Source: Umbilicaria muhlenbergii
Taxonomy: Eukaryota > Ascomycota > Lecanoromycetes > Umbilicariales > Umbilicariaceae
Length of the DNA: 64,000 bases
NCBI GenBank assembly: GCA_000611775.1
Contig: KK106986.1
Coordinates: 744,001-808,000, forward strand
Reading direction: 5' to 3'
Shown: in pieces, positions 23,272-35,500 of the stretch
How the letters are laid out: every line of letters begins with the position of its first letter
Numbering within the stretch: position 1 is the stretch's first letter
Made by a program: the position numbers and the translations under genes
The notes under the pieces: model-generated
Databases searched by the model: none
What the model saw: the letters and a program-made list of their open reading frames with translations, nothing else
Told to the model about the DNA's origin: nothing

Positions 23272-24249
23272 ATTGCCAATACACCTTGCGTTTCTCTATC
23301 GCATTGGGCGTAGGTGATTCTGAGCCTGCAGTGCCGCTGCCAGATCAGTCAGCCAGATGTCACCGTGACCAAAGTGCGCCTGTACGGGTGGTCGGATGTC
23401 CACAGTGCGCTCTCAAGCATTGGTAGGGAAAAAAGAACGACTAGTGTTTGCAGCGTGGCTATCAGCTCGCAATCACTCCTACTTACGTCGGATACAGTCA
23501 GCACCTCAACGTGCGTTGTCTTGTCCTCCGATACGATGTAAAAGTAAAGGAGAAAGATGCTAGAAGAGAGACATAGCTGGTAGTGGCAAGGAGGCCGCGA
23601 GATGAACGCTCTGACTGAAGCCCACGTTAGAGAGATTGCGGATTGTTTCAAGCGAGGAAGCAGAAGCAGCAGCTGACTTATGAGAGGCACGGATGTGCAA
23701 GATGGTGTTGCAGGCTTGCAGAATCCCTTTTTGCAGTGTCAGAGTGTCAGAGTGTCAAAGGGTTTGGCGTCGCACGCACACAGTCTCCAGGCCAGGCCAG
23801 GACAGGACAGGACAGGACAGGACACACGAACACAACACCTGACACAACACCTGACCCGGCTTAGTGAGGCACGCAGGAGGAGACACGCAGCAGGAAGCAC
23901 GCTGAAGGCACTAGGGACAGTACTCCGCGTAGCTCGGCACCCTTGGCATCCCATGACGCTTGCGACAGGGGTCCCTTGCCCGATCGCGATGCAATGCCAA
24001 GACATGGATGCCAAGCCAGTGCTAAACAGGCGAGAGGCGAAAGGCAAGAGGCGAGAGGCGAGAGGCGCAAGATGAATGGGCTGAGGACGAAAAGGCGTGG
24101 AGGCGATCGCTTGACTACGGCTCGCCACTCCGACCCTTCGCGCAGCAAAGAGGAAAGAGGAAAGAGGAAAGGCGAACTCCCTGCGAGCATCCATCTCAGT
24201 CTGATGCGAGGAGTGCCGCTCATTGATCTCATACCACGCACCACCCGCC
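23272..24249. other. Divergent promoter region with short tandem repeats
   Basis: This region separates the minus-strand disordered-protein gene and the mL58 gene. It contains a GACAG pentamer array at about 23800-23825 followed by two copies of a 12-bp ACACAACACCTG unit (about 23830-23855). Long overlapping ORFs here (for example 23739-24452 minus) are compositional artefacts. Confidence 0.5.
23800..23855. repeat. GACAG pentamer array plus 12-bp direct repeat
   Basis: About five to six GACAG units run in tandem, then ACACAACACCTG is repeated twice. They lie in the shared upstream region of two divergent genes. Confidence 0.75.
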
Positions 24250-24873
24250 ATGCAAGTCATTGTGCCTCGCCGTCCCCTCGCAAACCTCCCCTTCCTCTTC
24301 CCGTCCTTCCTCCCTTCGATACAACAACCGTCCTGCCGACGCCATGAATCCACAGCCCGCCGCACAACGAAACGCCTCCGCGTAAAACCAGACCCTTCCT
24401 CCACTGGCTTCTCTCCGAGCTCCACCCCAACCCAAGACCACATCGTCTTCAACCCTCCATCCTCGACCCCATCAGTCTATCACACACCCGCCATATTCCT
24501 TCCCGCCAGCGATCCACGCCGTCAGCTCCTCACCCAGTCCCTCAACCACGCCAACCCCTACAAAGCACAGAACAAGCCCCTGCCCCCGTGGATCAGCAAA
24601 CCGTATGCGAAATCCTACCATCTCAACGAAGAGCAGATCGAAGAGATCCGCAAACTGAGGTCCAAGGATCCGTTCAAGTGGACGAGAGCGAAGCTGGCGG
24701 AAAAGTTCCAATGTTCGCCCTTTTTCGTCGCGCTGGTGTGTGAGGCGAGCAAGGAAAGGAAGGAGCAGCAGAAAAACGTGTTGGAGAATACGATGGCGAG
24801 GTGGGGGAGGAGGAGGAGATATGCGAGAGAGGACCGGACGAAGAGAAGGGAGTTGTGGGGGAGGGACGAGTAG
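24250..24873 (+). CDS. MRPL20: Mitochondrial large-subunit ribosomal protein mL58 (MRPL20)
   Basis: This intronless gene encodes 207 residues from ATG 24250, chosen because the sequence from there (MQVIVPRRPLANLPFLFPSF) is a basic/hydrophobic mitochondrial presequence. The body has the MRP-L20 family hallmarks: VYHTPAIFLPASDPRR, LPPWISKPYAKSYHLNEEQI, and a segment SKDPFKWTRAKLAEKFQCSP resembling a helix-turn-helix. The C-terminal tail is basic (WGRRRRYAREDRTKRRELWG). The family is a fungal mitoribosome component. An in-frame ATG at 24223 would add nine residues. Confidence 0.88.
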   Translation: MQVIVPRRPLANLPFLFPSFLPSIQQPSCRRHESTARRTTKRLRVKPDPSSTGFSPSSTPTQDHIVFNPPSSTPSVYHTPAIFLPASDPRRQLLTQSLNHANPYKAQNKPLPPWISKPYAKSYHLNEEQIEEIRKLRSKDPFKWTRAKLAEKFQCSPFFVALVCEASKERKEQQKNVLENTMARWGRRRRYAREDRTKRRELWGRDE

Positions 24874-25310
24874 GGTGGACGGGTTCGCGGTGGGAATGTA
24901 CATTAAAGGGACGGGGAAGGCCGCGTTGGATCCGATCAAGGATCTGAAGTTGGTGCTGTATTATGAGGGCGGAATAGCCAGCGAGAGACGGTACATGTCC
25001 GGTCATCCTTTCCAGACTACGCTATGGAAGCCGCGTTTGCCTGGCGTGTCGATCCTATATGGACCGTGTCTTGTGTGGCATCTACGCTTCAAACGCTTCA
25101 AACGCATCAAAGCTTCCTATATCTATGCATGGTCCTTTCACCATTGATACTACGAAAGTAACTTGAATGACCAGTGGCTCCAGAAGCAAAGAACCATGGG
25201 GCGAAATGCATATCTTGGCTTTTGAATCTTGTGATTTCGCTCACTTTTCGCTAACTTCAAAATGCTATTGTCCGTTCTAACCCCGGCTCGAAATGCCAGC
25301 CAGCACACCA
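24874..25310. other. Convergent 3' region
   Basis: This is the 3' flank of mL58 and cyclophilin-40. No gene is seen. Confidence 0.5.
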
Positions 25311-26855
25311 TCAATCAAAGAACTTCTTATAGGCTGCCTTCTCCTTCTTCGCCTGCTCGGCCGCCCTCTTCTTCACCGCTCCAAGCTCCTTGGTGATGGC
25401 TGCATCGCTGGGCGCCAGCTTCAATGCTTCTTCAAGGTCCTTGACCGCTTCCTCATCGTCCCTCAAGCCCGCCCTTGCCAGCGCTCTCCGGTAGTAGGCT
25501 TTGGCTCTGTCTGCGTCCGAAATTCGGCCAAGGTCCAACGCGTTCGACGCACTCTTCTGGGCGTCCTCGAAGGATTTCAGTTTCACCTGTAGTAGGGCTG
25601 AGTTTGAGTGCAGAGTGAAACGGATGCTGGTCAATTGCTTCGCCAACTCAGGGGGATCGTTGTCCGTCGCTTCGGGGTACTCATTCAAATAACGGAGGCC
25701 TTTCTGATACTTATCAAGGCCTAGATGAAGATCACCGCCTTTGAAAGCTTTATTTCCGAACTCCTTAAGCTCGGTGGCAATCTTGATTACTTGGGGTCCA
25801 TCAAGCTGTTTGTCCTGATCTTCGGGGAAGTCTTCGTAGGGGTCACCCGTGCTATCGACGGTCTTCTCGACATTCACGGCTTCGTCTCCAGTAAGTTGGC
25901 CGCAGTCTAATCAAGGTTAGCTGTGACCTTTCGCCGAGTCGTTTTGGGGCCGAATGCCTACCGACGATGGTGACGTCTTGTTGTGGCTTGTCGTTCTGGG
26001 TGCTCAAATTCTCGATCTTTCGGACTATGCTTTTGCCATTCAACACTTCGCCAAAGACGGCATGCTTGCCGTCAAGATGGGGGGTTGGGACGGTGGTTAT
26101 GAAGAACTGCGAGCCGTTCGTGTCTGAAAGTCGGACAATTAGTATTATAAATATAATTGAATGGTTCCAGATGACATACCTTTCCCTGCGTTCGCCATAC
26201 TTAATAGAAATGGTTTTCTAGATCAAAGTGAACCGCATGTTAGAAGCGCAAAAGTAAGCACATGAAAGCAAATAAAGGCCACTAACTCATGCTTGATGTC
26301 GAAGTTTTCGTCCTCGAACTTCTCCCCGTATATGGACTCACCGCCGGTACCGTTGCCCGCCGTGAAATCGCCTCCTTGGATCATAAACGACTTGATAACA
26401 CGGTGAAAGGTTGAGCCTATGCATGAAAGTCTTAGCGACTGCACCACATTGGCGGTTATCGAGGTCGACCAACCTTTGTAGCTCAGCGGGTTGCCGGTCT
26501 TTCCAATGCCCTTCTCGCCAGTGCAAAGGGCTCGAAAGTTCTCGGCAGTTTTCGGTACAACTACGAGGACACTGTGAGAGGAAAGAAATGCCTACAGGTC
26601 TTGTGTTTTGCCCACCATCATCATACTACAATCACTGTTAGCCATCAATATGTGAGAGAGCTGATCGAGTTGAACCCCAGGTAGACAAAGTGCAAGGCCT
26701 CCAAACATACCAGCTCAAAGGCTATTCGGCCTTCTTTCTTGCTACCGATTTGGATGTCGAAGAAAACCCGGCTGCGCGCTGACAGAGAAGTTAGCACCGA
26801 AGTCAAGAGCATGCGGCGATGTTCCTGCTTAATTGAACTCACTGACGGGTGCCAT
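25311..26855 (-). CDS. Cyclophilin-40 type peptidyl-prolyl isomerase (CypD/Cpr6)
   Basis: Eight exons (26855-26843, 26778-26711, 26625-26616, 26560-26474, 26416-26287, 26217-26180, 26123-25962, 25906-25311) join to 367 residues, the usual size of Cyp40. The cyclophilin domain (residues 1-170) shows [34 protein letters not shown] with the catalytic Arg, and [20 protein letters not shown]. The C-terminal half is a TPR domain with three helical repeats that docks Hsp90 ([49 protein letters not shown]). Exon 3 is a 10-nt micro-exon coding YDD plus one base, needed to reach the DVVPKTAEN motif. All introns are 55-85 nt with GT-AG ends. Reading phases agree at every junction. Confidence 0.93.
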
Positions 26856-27551
26856 TGGTCCACCCTGTAAGTCTCTAATGAAACTTGAATCTTTCCCGAG
26901 ATTAAAGAACAGAAGGTGTCAGACAGATACTGGGTCGAGAGGAGAATGCTGATGGGTTTTGTATGGAGTGTTTAGAATAGAGAATGAATTACTGCTGAGG
27001 TACTCGTAAGGTGCCATCATGCCGGCAACCAATAGTCGGTTCCATAAGCGAACCGATTGTTTCTATTGAAGTTGCGGAGTCCTCCGACACTCGACGAATA
27101 TCCTGTCTCGGTCCCGTTGATAAGACAGCCAGCGGCGTGTAAGCTAGTCACTAGACCGATTCAGTTTATGAGAGCCGAGACAAGAACCAGAGCCCGAGTA
27201 TGTTCCAGCTTTCCAAGAGCTGAATAGCGCTTGTCAATTGACAGCTTGTTCCAGCAAATTTCATACATAATTTTTTAATATCAATCATAATCACATCTTC
27301 CTTCACATCAGTTATCAGCACAGCATCATTGATGAGAGGGGCTCTATGGTGGTGTTTAGACCTTCTCTGTGAAGCAATGTTATGAGTCGTATGAAATCTA
27401 AGCTAGGGTACATTGAACCAAACGAGGCGCCCCTCAGCCTGATGAGGCAGACATAAACTGCATACCGCTAGTTGCTGCCTTCTGTTAGTCTGCACGCTGC
27501 TGGCTGCCTTACAGACGGAACCCCTGTCTCCATAGTTTTAACCTTTATCGA
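26856..27551. other. Cyclophilin-40 promoter; left edge of PKS island
   Basis: This is the upstream region of cyclophilin-40 and the 3' flank of the NR-PKS, both on the minus strand. No gene is seen; this is the left boundary of the secondary-metabolite island. Confidence 0.5.
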
Positions 27552-30500
27552 CTACCTGAGGCATTTCTTTATGCTCTGCTCGAGAATCTGTCCCAGGATT
27601 TTTGCCTGAAAGCACAAAGAAATTAGTATCTCATCGGGCCGATAACTTCTGCATGTGCAAGTCAACAACAAGGAGAACCTAGACTCACTTTGGGTGGCAT
27701 AACCATAGAAAAGTGATCAGCGTCGTCTACCACATAACACTCCACATCTCCAACTAGTGTATCCCACCCATTCGGCCCGAAAGCTGATCTCTTTGCATAG
27801 AACCACGACTTCAGCCCGGTCTCACCATCGTCCATGACATTCCCCGAAGACGCCTCATCAACGGACTGCGAGCTTCTAGCACCAAGACTGAGTGGATCAC
27901 GACGTTCAGATTCACTCAACCCTTTATTGGCCCAGATTATGAAGCTGTGATCTGGACGGCGGGAGGGGTCCATGGGTGTAGGCTTGTAATATATGAGCGC
28001 TTTCACGGTGCTAACGAGATGCTGCTTCAACTTCTGCGATGCTGGAGCCTGGGATTGGCCACTGCGATTGATGCCTGTGAACAGACCTGCTGACTGAATC
28101 AAGTCAAGGGTTGGCTCGAGTGCGTCCGGCATGGCCCTTGGGACACGCATGTCAATGAGAATAAGGCCAAGGATCCGTTCATTCTGCTCTAGAAGCTGGC
28201 GCGCGACCTCATAGGCGTATACCGCTCCTGCTGACCAGCCACCCAGAAGGTAAGGGCCTTGCGGTTGAATCTTACGCATTGAGGCGCAATACATACGACA
28301 GACTTCCTCGACACTGCATTTATACTCTTCAGGTGCATGCAGGAATGGTGACTCTAGGGCGTAAATACGATTGCCTGTGGAGAGGGCTGGCAGATGAATG
28401 TATGCTGTTGCGGAACCAGCGCCATCCGTGACGAGGAAAAGCGGATTCACCTTGGACGAAGCACGTCCGCGAACGAGAACGGCATGGCTGGAGCGCTCGA
28501 CGGTGTTTTCTTGCGAGAGACCATGACCGATGTCAGGCATCGACCTACCACCCTCCTCGCGCGGATTTGTGGTGTCTTCTTTGCTAGAAGGAGTTGATTC
28601 CATGGACCGGAGCAACGCGCTAGTGGGTGTAACATCCTCGGCCTTCTGCGGTGTGCCTGGTGTCTCGTCACCACTAAGGCTAGCGGAACCGCTTGATGAA
28701 AAAGACGTAGTTTCATTCATCTCGGGCATGGAGTCAATAACTGCGGAGTCAATAACTGCGGAGTCAATAACCGCCGAGCCAGGCGTATGAGTGGACTTTA
28801 GAGCCGTCCCGAACTCTCCTCTTACATCTGACACCATGGGATGATCGTTGAAAAAGCTTGCTGGAAGTTCCACATTCATCTGTTGCTTGGCCGCTGAGAT
28901 AATTGCAATACTCATGAGAGAGTCTACCCCCATGTCAGAGAATAATGTGGAAGGCTCCATGTCCGTGATGTCATATCCAGACTGTGAAGCGACGATGTTC
29001 AGTAAGATGTCTGCCATGTCTGGCTCTTCACCGTCGCCAGTTGAAGTTTGGGATGAGGTAGCCTTGGTGCTTGTTCCAGAGACCGACGGGCTACTGCTCT
29101 CAGATTTCAGGAGACTCCCGCTCACAAGGTCCGATTGGGTCTGCGAATTGTCCTTCACAGCGGCATTCGTGGATTGTCCCTCCTTCCTTGGCGCGGTCTT
29201 CAAAGGAGCCTGCCCGAAGATAACCTGTAAAACCTTCTTCGTCATCTTACGGAAGTAGATGCCAGAGCATAACGCGACTAGTCTGTCACCTTCAAACACA
29301 TAGACGTCGCCTGAAAAGAGGTCTTTCTTTTCATTACTTTGGATGGAGACGTAATTGATGTAAGACTTCGTTTCCGAGAGCTCTTCGAAGATGTGCAAAG
29401 CTTCAAAGCCAGCAGAGATGTAAGCAACATCGTTTGAGTTGTTGACATTCCCATTCAGCACGAATCCCGCCAGATGGATTATCGAATCAATCCAATAAGG
29501 ATTTTGGGTAAAGGTACCAGCTTCTGCGCTTGGTCTGAGTTTGACGCGAGCAGCAGCATCGCTACATGCGTAGTCTAAGAAGACTTCTTCAAGGCCCTGG
29601 TATTTATCGCTGTAGTCCACCAGACTAGCGAACAATCTGTAAACGATCGGTCGTTGCAAGCGATGGCAAAGCCCAGCAACTGCGGATTTAGTGAGGTCAT
29701 CCATCCTTTTCTTCACAAAGGGCAGTGTGCGAGAGAAACTGGTCTTCCATTCGTCGTTCCTGCCAAACCGAACATCGCAGCCCCCATGCTCATGGCAGGA
29801 GCTTCCCTCCTTAGACGTAAAAGAGATGTGCACTGTGTCGACATCCTTCGAGGACGTGACAGCAGTCACCTCAATCATCTGTTGCGGATTGCGTTGAGAA
29901 ACTACTAGTGGGTGCGTGATTTCCAGGGCACAAAGCGACATTTCAGGCACCTGCTTACCACCTTTTGCCTCCACGAAAACGTACCTTGCCGCGGTGAATG
30001 CCATGTCGCAGAACACGCTGGCAGGACAGATTGCAGTATTGTCAACTGAATGGCCCTGAATTGCGTCGAATAACTTTGGCTCCGATGTGAGGGATGAGAA
30101 GGTGACTTTAACTTTGTTATCTTCGAACATCTCTTTCTCAACATACTGAAGACAAGTGGTCGCCAGGGGTTTCTTCTCAGGTGTTGTTACAGGCGTATAA
30201 GTGACCTGGTTGGCTCCTGGAGCTATCAAGTCTTGTCTGTATGATGACCAGTAATCCTTGAGGTCGAAGGCATACGTGGGTAGTTGGAGAAGTGTAAGGC
30301 AGTTGACGTACTCCCGATGATACTCGGTCCACGCGATCGGGACCTTTGACATGTATGCTGTGGCAGCCGCAGAGGAGATCGTTTTCCAATTGTCCTCCCC
30401 CGATTTGATGGTTGGGATTAGCCTCGCGGATGAGACTTCGATGCTCGATCGAACCATGCCCATGCATACCGGGTCAGGCCCAATCTCGATCCACAGGGTC

Positions 30501-33500
30501 TGCTCGTCCACAGAGCCTCGTGATATGCAAGCCTGTAGAGCGCCGACAAAATTAACTCGCTCCCGAGCCTGCCGTGCCAAATATTTGGGCGTGAAGATTC
30601 CTGCATTGTCCACGATATCGCCAGTGAGAGTTGAAGCTATGGGAACGAGGGGTCTGGCAAAATGAATACCTCTGGCACTGGCTTCTAGATCTTCCAGAAG
30701 AGGATTCATCTGAGAGGAATGAAAGGCGTAGGGAACTTCCAGGAATTTCGTCTTGATTCTGATGGCCTGCAAGACCCCCTGGAGATTGATGAGGTCTTCA
30801 AGTGTTCCACTGACGACTGACATATCTGGGGCGTTCCTGCATGAGATCTCACAAGAGACAAAGCTCTGTGTGCTCATGATTTCTTCGATGGTTTCAACGG
30901 ATGCTCCTACCGCAAGCATTGCGTGGGATCCTGCAGTGCATTTTTCGTCCATCATCGATGCCCGTCTTCCGACAAGATACAGCGTGTCACTGACGGACAG
31001 TACTCCGGATACGCAAAGAGCAGCGTACTCCCCAAGGCTATGCCCTATGAGTAGATCCGGCTGCACGCCCCATGATTTCCAAAGCTCCGCAAGCGCAATT
31101 TCAAGGAATACTATGGCCAACTGAAGCTGAACAACAGTCTTCGCCTTCGTATCCGCATTGCCATCTGCGATCAGATCTACAACTAGAGGAAGGCCTTGAG
31201 AGTCGCATATTTTCTGGCAGGAGAGAATGCTTTCCCTAAACCTGGGGCAGGTCTCGAAAAGCTGTTTTCCCATGCCTGGGTAGAGTGAGCCTTGTCCTGT
31301 GAAAGCGAAGACAACATTACTGCGACCGCGTACTGACTTGGCCCGAGCTTTGGTGGATTCCTCAAGGTCCCTGGTGAGGAGACGAGTGAGATCTTGAGAC
31401 GTACGCGCGACGTATGAAGATCTGAAGACGTCATGCATACGCCGAGCAGTTGTGGTGTAAGCTATATCCGAGACTTTGGATTCAGGATGAGCGCTCAAGT
31501 ATTGCAGTAGCCGCTGCTGATTCTCCTTCAGTGAGTAAGAAGTGCGCGCAGAGCATACCACTACATGATGCGTTCGCGGATCCTGCCCTTTCTGCGGTCG
31601 ATGAGGAGGATCTTCGAGGATCAGGCATGTATTGCCTCCCTGTTGAAAAGTCAGGACGGTTATATTACTGCCATTTGGAGAGATATTTTGGGACGTCAAT
31701 CTTACAGCGGCATCAAAGTTGTTCAGAAGAAGCTTCTTCTTTCCATCACCCGATGGACGAGCTTTGAAGGACGTCTTACCCGCCGCTACCTTGATGTGCA
31801 TCCTGTCCAACGGTGGAAACTTGGAATTCAGTTGGAAGGGCATTCCGGGCTGAGGCGGGATTAGGCCCTCTTGAAGAACCATTACTGATTTGATCAGGGA
31901 GGTGATACCAGCTACCTACAAGATAGGTTAGTGATAAGCTCATCTGCAAGTAGTATTCTTGGATGCTGACGGCTTCCCCATGTCCAACGTTTGCCTTTAC
32001 GGCCCCGACAACGAGAGGGTTGTCTTTGGTACGCCCCGCACCGAAGGCGCCTATGACCGATTGCATTTCAGTAAAATCTCCATGTTGTGTTCCGGTCCCG
32101 TGCATCTCGATGTAGCCTATATCAACAGGATTTAAGCTCGCTTGATGCAGGACCCGCTTGTATAGCTTGATCTGCGTTTCTGCATGAGGTTGAGTGATCG
32201 AAGCAGCATCTGCAGAGTAAGTACGTGCAGAGGTGTTTATGACCGCTTGGATATTGTCGTTGTCCGCGATTGCATCTTCCAGGCGTTTCAGAACGACAAC
32301 AGCAACTCCCTCACCACGGCAGTAGCCATCTGCGTCGTCCCGAAATGTTTTGCAGCCGCCTGTAGGAGATAGAAATCCTCCTCGGCTTAGGCCTGCGTAA
32401 ATTCCCGGTGCAGTCATAATTGATCCGCCGCCTGCAAGCGCAGTGTCGCACTCGCGAGCTATCAAGGCAGAGCAAGCGAGATTGACAGCGGTGGTGCCTC
32501 CAGCACAAGCGGCGTCTATGCTATGTGATGCTCCTTCCCACTTGAAGTGGTAATTCAGTCGGCCTGGAGTGAATGCGCGTGCTACACCAGGAATGTAGTA
32601 TATATCAACTCCTTGGCACTCGTTGATAGTCCGCCAATCGTCAGTGGCTTGGGCAATGTATGTCGCAATGCGTTTGGAATCTGTGGAAAGACTACCATCC
32701 TGTGTGTAGCCTGCCGTTTCCATAGCTTCATAGCTCGTCATTAACAGCAGGCGCTGCAGAGGATCCATTTGAGCGGCTTCCCGCGGTGACACGTTGAAAA
32801 GGCGGCTATCGAATAGGCCGGGATGTTCGAGAAAGCAGCCATATTGAGTTGTCATACTGTTCTTCAGGGTCCCATGGGGATCAAAGTGCGCCTCAACATC
32901 AAATCGGGATTTAGGGATCTTCGAAATGGGTCAATATAACCCGAACCCTTTATTTCTGACACATTTAGTCTCACTCACCTTCTTGTGAAAGTCCCGACCA
33001 TTCTGGAGCGTGTCCCAGAACTCCTCAACGCTGTCACTTCCCGGGAATCTTCCAGACATACCAACGATAGCAACGAGATCAGACCCCCCTCGAAGTTCAC
33101 GCACAGGCGTCAAAGCCTCTGCATGTAGAATCAAATTCACCTTGATGTTTGCATCCTGCAAGGTGCCTTGCACCAACTTTGTATGCGCTGTCGGCCCGAC
33201 AACAATCAAGTCCACGTCTCCTTTTCCCCTGAGGTCCGAAATGATGGATTGAACCGTATCGGTAAGGCGTAAGGTGTTCTGGGTGATGTCCGGGATCATC
33301 CGATGCAGCAGAGCACCCAGGTCGTTGGCCACGTATGGCAGAACGGTGCTGGACGAAATGATTCGAGCTTTTGCAGAAACTGGCGTCTTCAATAAAATAG
33401 ACTGCCCAATGATGTTCTCCATGTCTAGCATTGGGAGATGGGCTGCATGAACTGCTGCGTTGGCGGCAAGTTTAAGCTTTGGGGCCAATCCCAGCTCGGG

Positions 33501-34272
33501 GGAATAAGACCAGAGCTCTGTGAGGACGGACGGTGGCCCAAAAACTGTTGTCCAGGTATGCGATGAGACAGCCACAAAGACGTGCCTGTGCTCAGGGACA
33601 TGCTAATCTGGTAAGCTGTTTATCTCACATTAATCAGACAAGAAGATACCTGGTTTTGATGGAACCGATCAATGATTGCCTGTGTTTCTTCGGCGTTCGC
33701 CCCAACTATCGTATAAGCCCAAGATCCAGGAGCTTCTTCAATCCTTTTCGACCGAGCGGTGATTCCTGCTGCGAGACGGACGGCGATAGCGACAACTTCG
33801 ATGCCATATTTGAGTAACTCGTCAGTGTTCTTTGCTACAGCCGCTACTGCTGCAGGAAGAAGGCCTGTGCAAAGACCTAGCATGTGCACCACCGAGTCCG
33901 AAGGGTCCAGGATACTCGGATCATTCTCGGCGTAACTGCGATATTATCAGCGAGCGATGTAGACTAAGTGTGAGCCACCACTAACATCAGGAGTTGACCC
34001 AGTCGTACAATGCACATCAAAGTCGTCCCAACTACCTCATCCGCATCTTGCTTCGCATTCTCTTCCGCTAACGAGAGAAAGCTGTCAAAGGCCACAAATG
34101 CTTTGCGAGTTTCAAGGCTCAACTTCGCGACCTCTGTCTGAACGACGTCTGTAGCGTCTCGAAGGAATCTCCGAAGCAGCGGAGAATTCCTGGAGATACG
34201 GACAAGGTCTTGAACTGAAGGAAGCTTTTCGACTGTTTGATCGCCAAATAGGAGAAGACGATGAGGTGCCAT
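27552..34272 (-). CDS. Non-reducing polyketide synthase, SAT-KS-AT-PT-ACP-TE
   Basis: Seven exons (34272-33986, 33935-33650, 33602-32979, 32918-31971, 31915-31706, 31639-27689, 27605-27552) join to 2119 residues. In order: SAT with GLCTG (Cys118); KS with active Cys537 in DAACAGG and later HGTGT and NVGHGEA; malonyl-AT with GHSLGE (Ser986); product-template domain with His1315 (IQGHSV) and Asp1504 (YWIDSI); one ACP with GVDSL (Ser1692); thioesterase with GGWSAG (Ser1921), Asp1948 and His2094. All catalytic residues are present. The SAT should accept an acyl starter from the divergent HR-PKS, and the enzyme then forms an aromatic (resorcylate-type) ring released by the TE. Intron 31640-31705 is in frame and open, so naive models insert 22 false residues. 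The last 17 residues come from a 54-nt final exon. Lactonisation, hydrolysis or Claisen release by the TE cannot be told from sequence. Confidence 0.93.
28731..28775. repeat. Three 15-bp tandem repeats in the ACP-TE linker
   Basis: Three copies of a 15-bp unit (plus strand GAGTCAATAACTGCG, last copy with two changes) encode SAVID-SAVID-SAVID at residues 1741-1755 of the NR-PKS. Being a multiple of three, copy changes keep the frame and only alter linker length. Confidence 0.9.
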
Positions 34273-34827
34273 TGTTATCTAAAGGGTATAAGTTCATGCA
34301 AGTTCCCAAACACAAAGAAGATGGCTAAAGAGTCAGCCAGAGATGAACCTTAAGTATTGGGGAATCTCAAGAAATGCTAAGCTTTTCTAATCGTAGAACG
34401 ACGTTTAGGATAGAGGGCAATAGAAGTGTTGAGACCTGACACAGTAGCTCTCATCACTGACTTTGTACTGGTTGCAAAGAACAGATGCAGGTGGAAGCGC
34501 AACAAAGAACTTTTGTGTCAGCACAGTGACCGTCGGAGCTTGAACTTGAGCTTGTCCATCTCCACAATGTCTGATTTAAAGAGTCGGGCATGACCGGATG
34601 ACAAGAGCACGTGGGAAATCGCTGCATGTGATGAGTCAAGAGCATCCTCCTCAAGAGCATCAACTTGCCCTAATGCAGTGAGGCCTGGGATCTTGTCAGC
34701 TTTTCGGAAGGACTTCGGACCTACTGGACTTCACTAAGCGCTTGAGCGAATGCTTGCTCACTATCCAGTAGTTTGCGCAGATCTTTGTCGTGGTCTCGGA
34801 GAACGCGCGATAGCTGAGTAAGAAGGC

Positions 34828-34853
34828 ACTTTCAGGATGAACTTTCAGGATGA
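34828..34853. repeat. 13-bp tandem repeat in the PKS intergenic region
   Basis: ACTTTCAGGATGA occurs twice back to back. It lies about 560 bp upstream of the NR-PKS start codon. Function unknown. Confidence 0.8.
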
Positions 34854-35488
34854 AACACTAGGTAGGTCATTACTAATCACCATCTGTGCGTCATCTCAAA
34901 GTCAAAACCAGACTCAAAATCTAAGAATGGTTCAGGGCGTGCCTAAGGGATTGGCGGTGAGGTTGTAGATGCTCTCGCCAGGGTTCACAGCAGACTTGTG
35001 ATACCTTACTTTAAATACTATATAATACAATACCAAGCACGTCAATCCTGCCTTACAGGGTATCGCGTAATATACTACTGCACTGAAGTCCTTCGTGACC
35101 GGATGCAACGTGGGAGAAGCGCAAGGATTCCCCGTACGCACGGTCCAACAGCTATCAACCAGGCACGTGCCAGATAAGGCGCGCTGTGTCTCTTTAGTCA
35201 TGCAAGCCACCAAACCTGGAACCAGGGATCATTCTGGCATATCTTCAGCCTCATGAAATCCACTTCACACCGCTTGTTGTAGGGGATTCTCCACACAACG
35301 TTCAATTCGCTATGCTTGATACCATTGTATGATAAGCACTCTGGCAGCAAGGGTTCGTCCCCTACTGCTACTCACATGCAGGGTGACCACGCGGCGAACA
35401 GCTACCTTCCCTGTCTTGCAGTAGCTTCATATTGCACGGAAAATCGGCATAGTTCGGACCAAAGCTAGCAGTCCGCTGTGCGGATACT

Positions 35489-35500
35489 CGGTACACTCCG
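35489..35500. promoter_or_regulatory. Candidate Zn2Cys6 factor site CGG-N6-CCG
   Basis: CGGTACACTCCG is an inverted CGG pair with six-base spacing, the layout bound by some Zn2Cys6 regulators. It sits about 515 bp upstream of the HR-PKS start. No such regulator gene is in the window, so any cognate factor would be encoded elsewhere. Confidence 0.35.

Noticed and set aside
23739-24452. 237-codon minus-strand ORF overlapping mL58 and its promoter
   Set aside because: Built from tandem repeats and the reverse of the mL58 presequence; no domain.
33603-33649. Break between SAT exons read as a frameshift in the NR-PKS
   Set aside because: A 47-nt intron with canonical ends restores the frame, and all six NR-PKS introns sum to a whole-codon protein.
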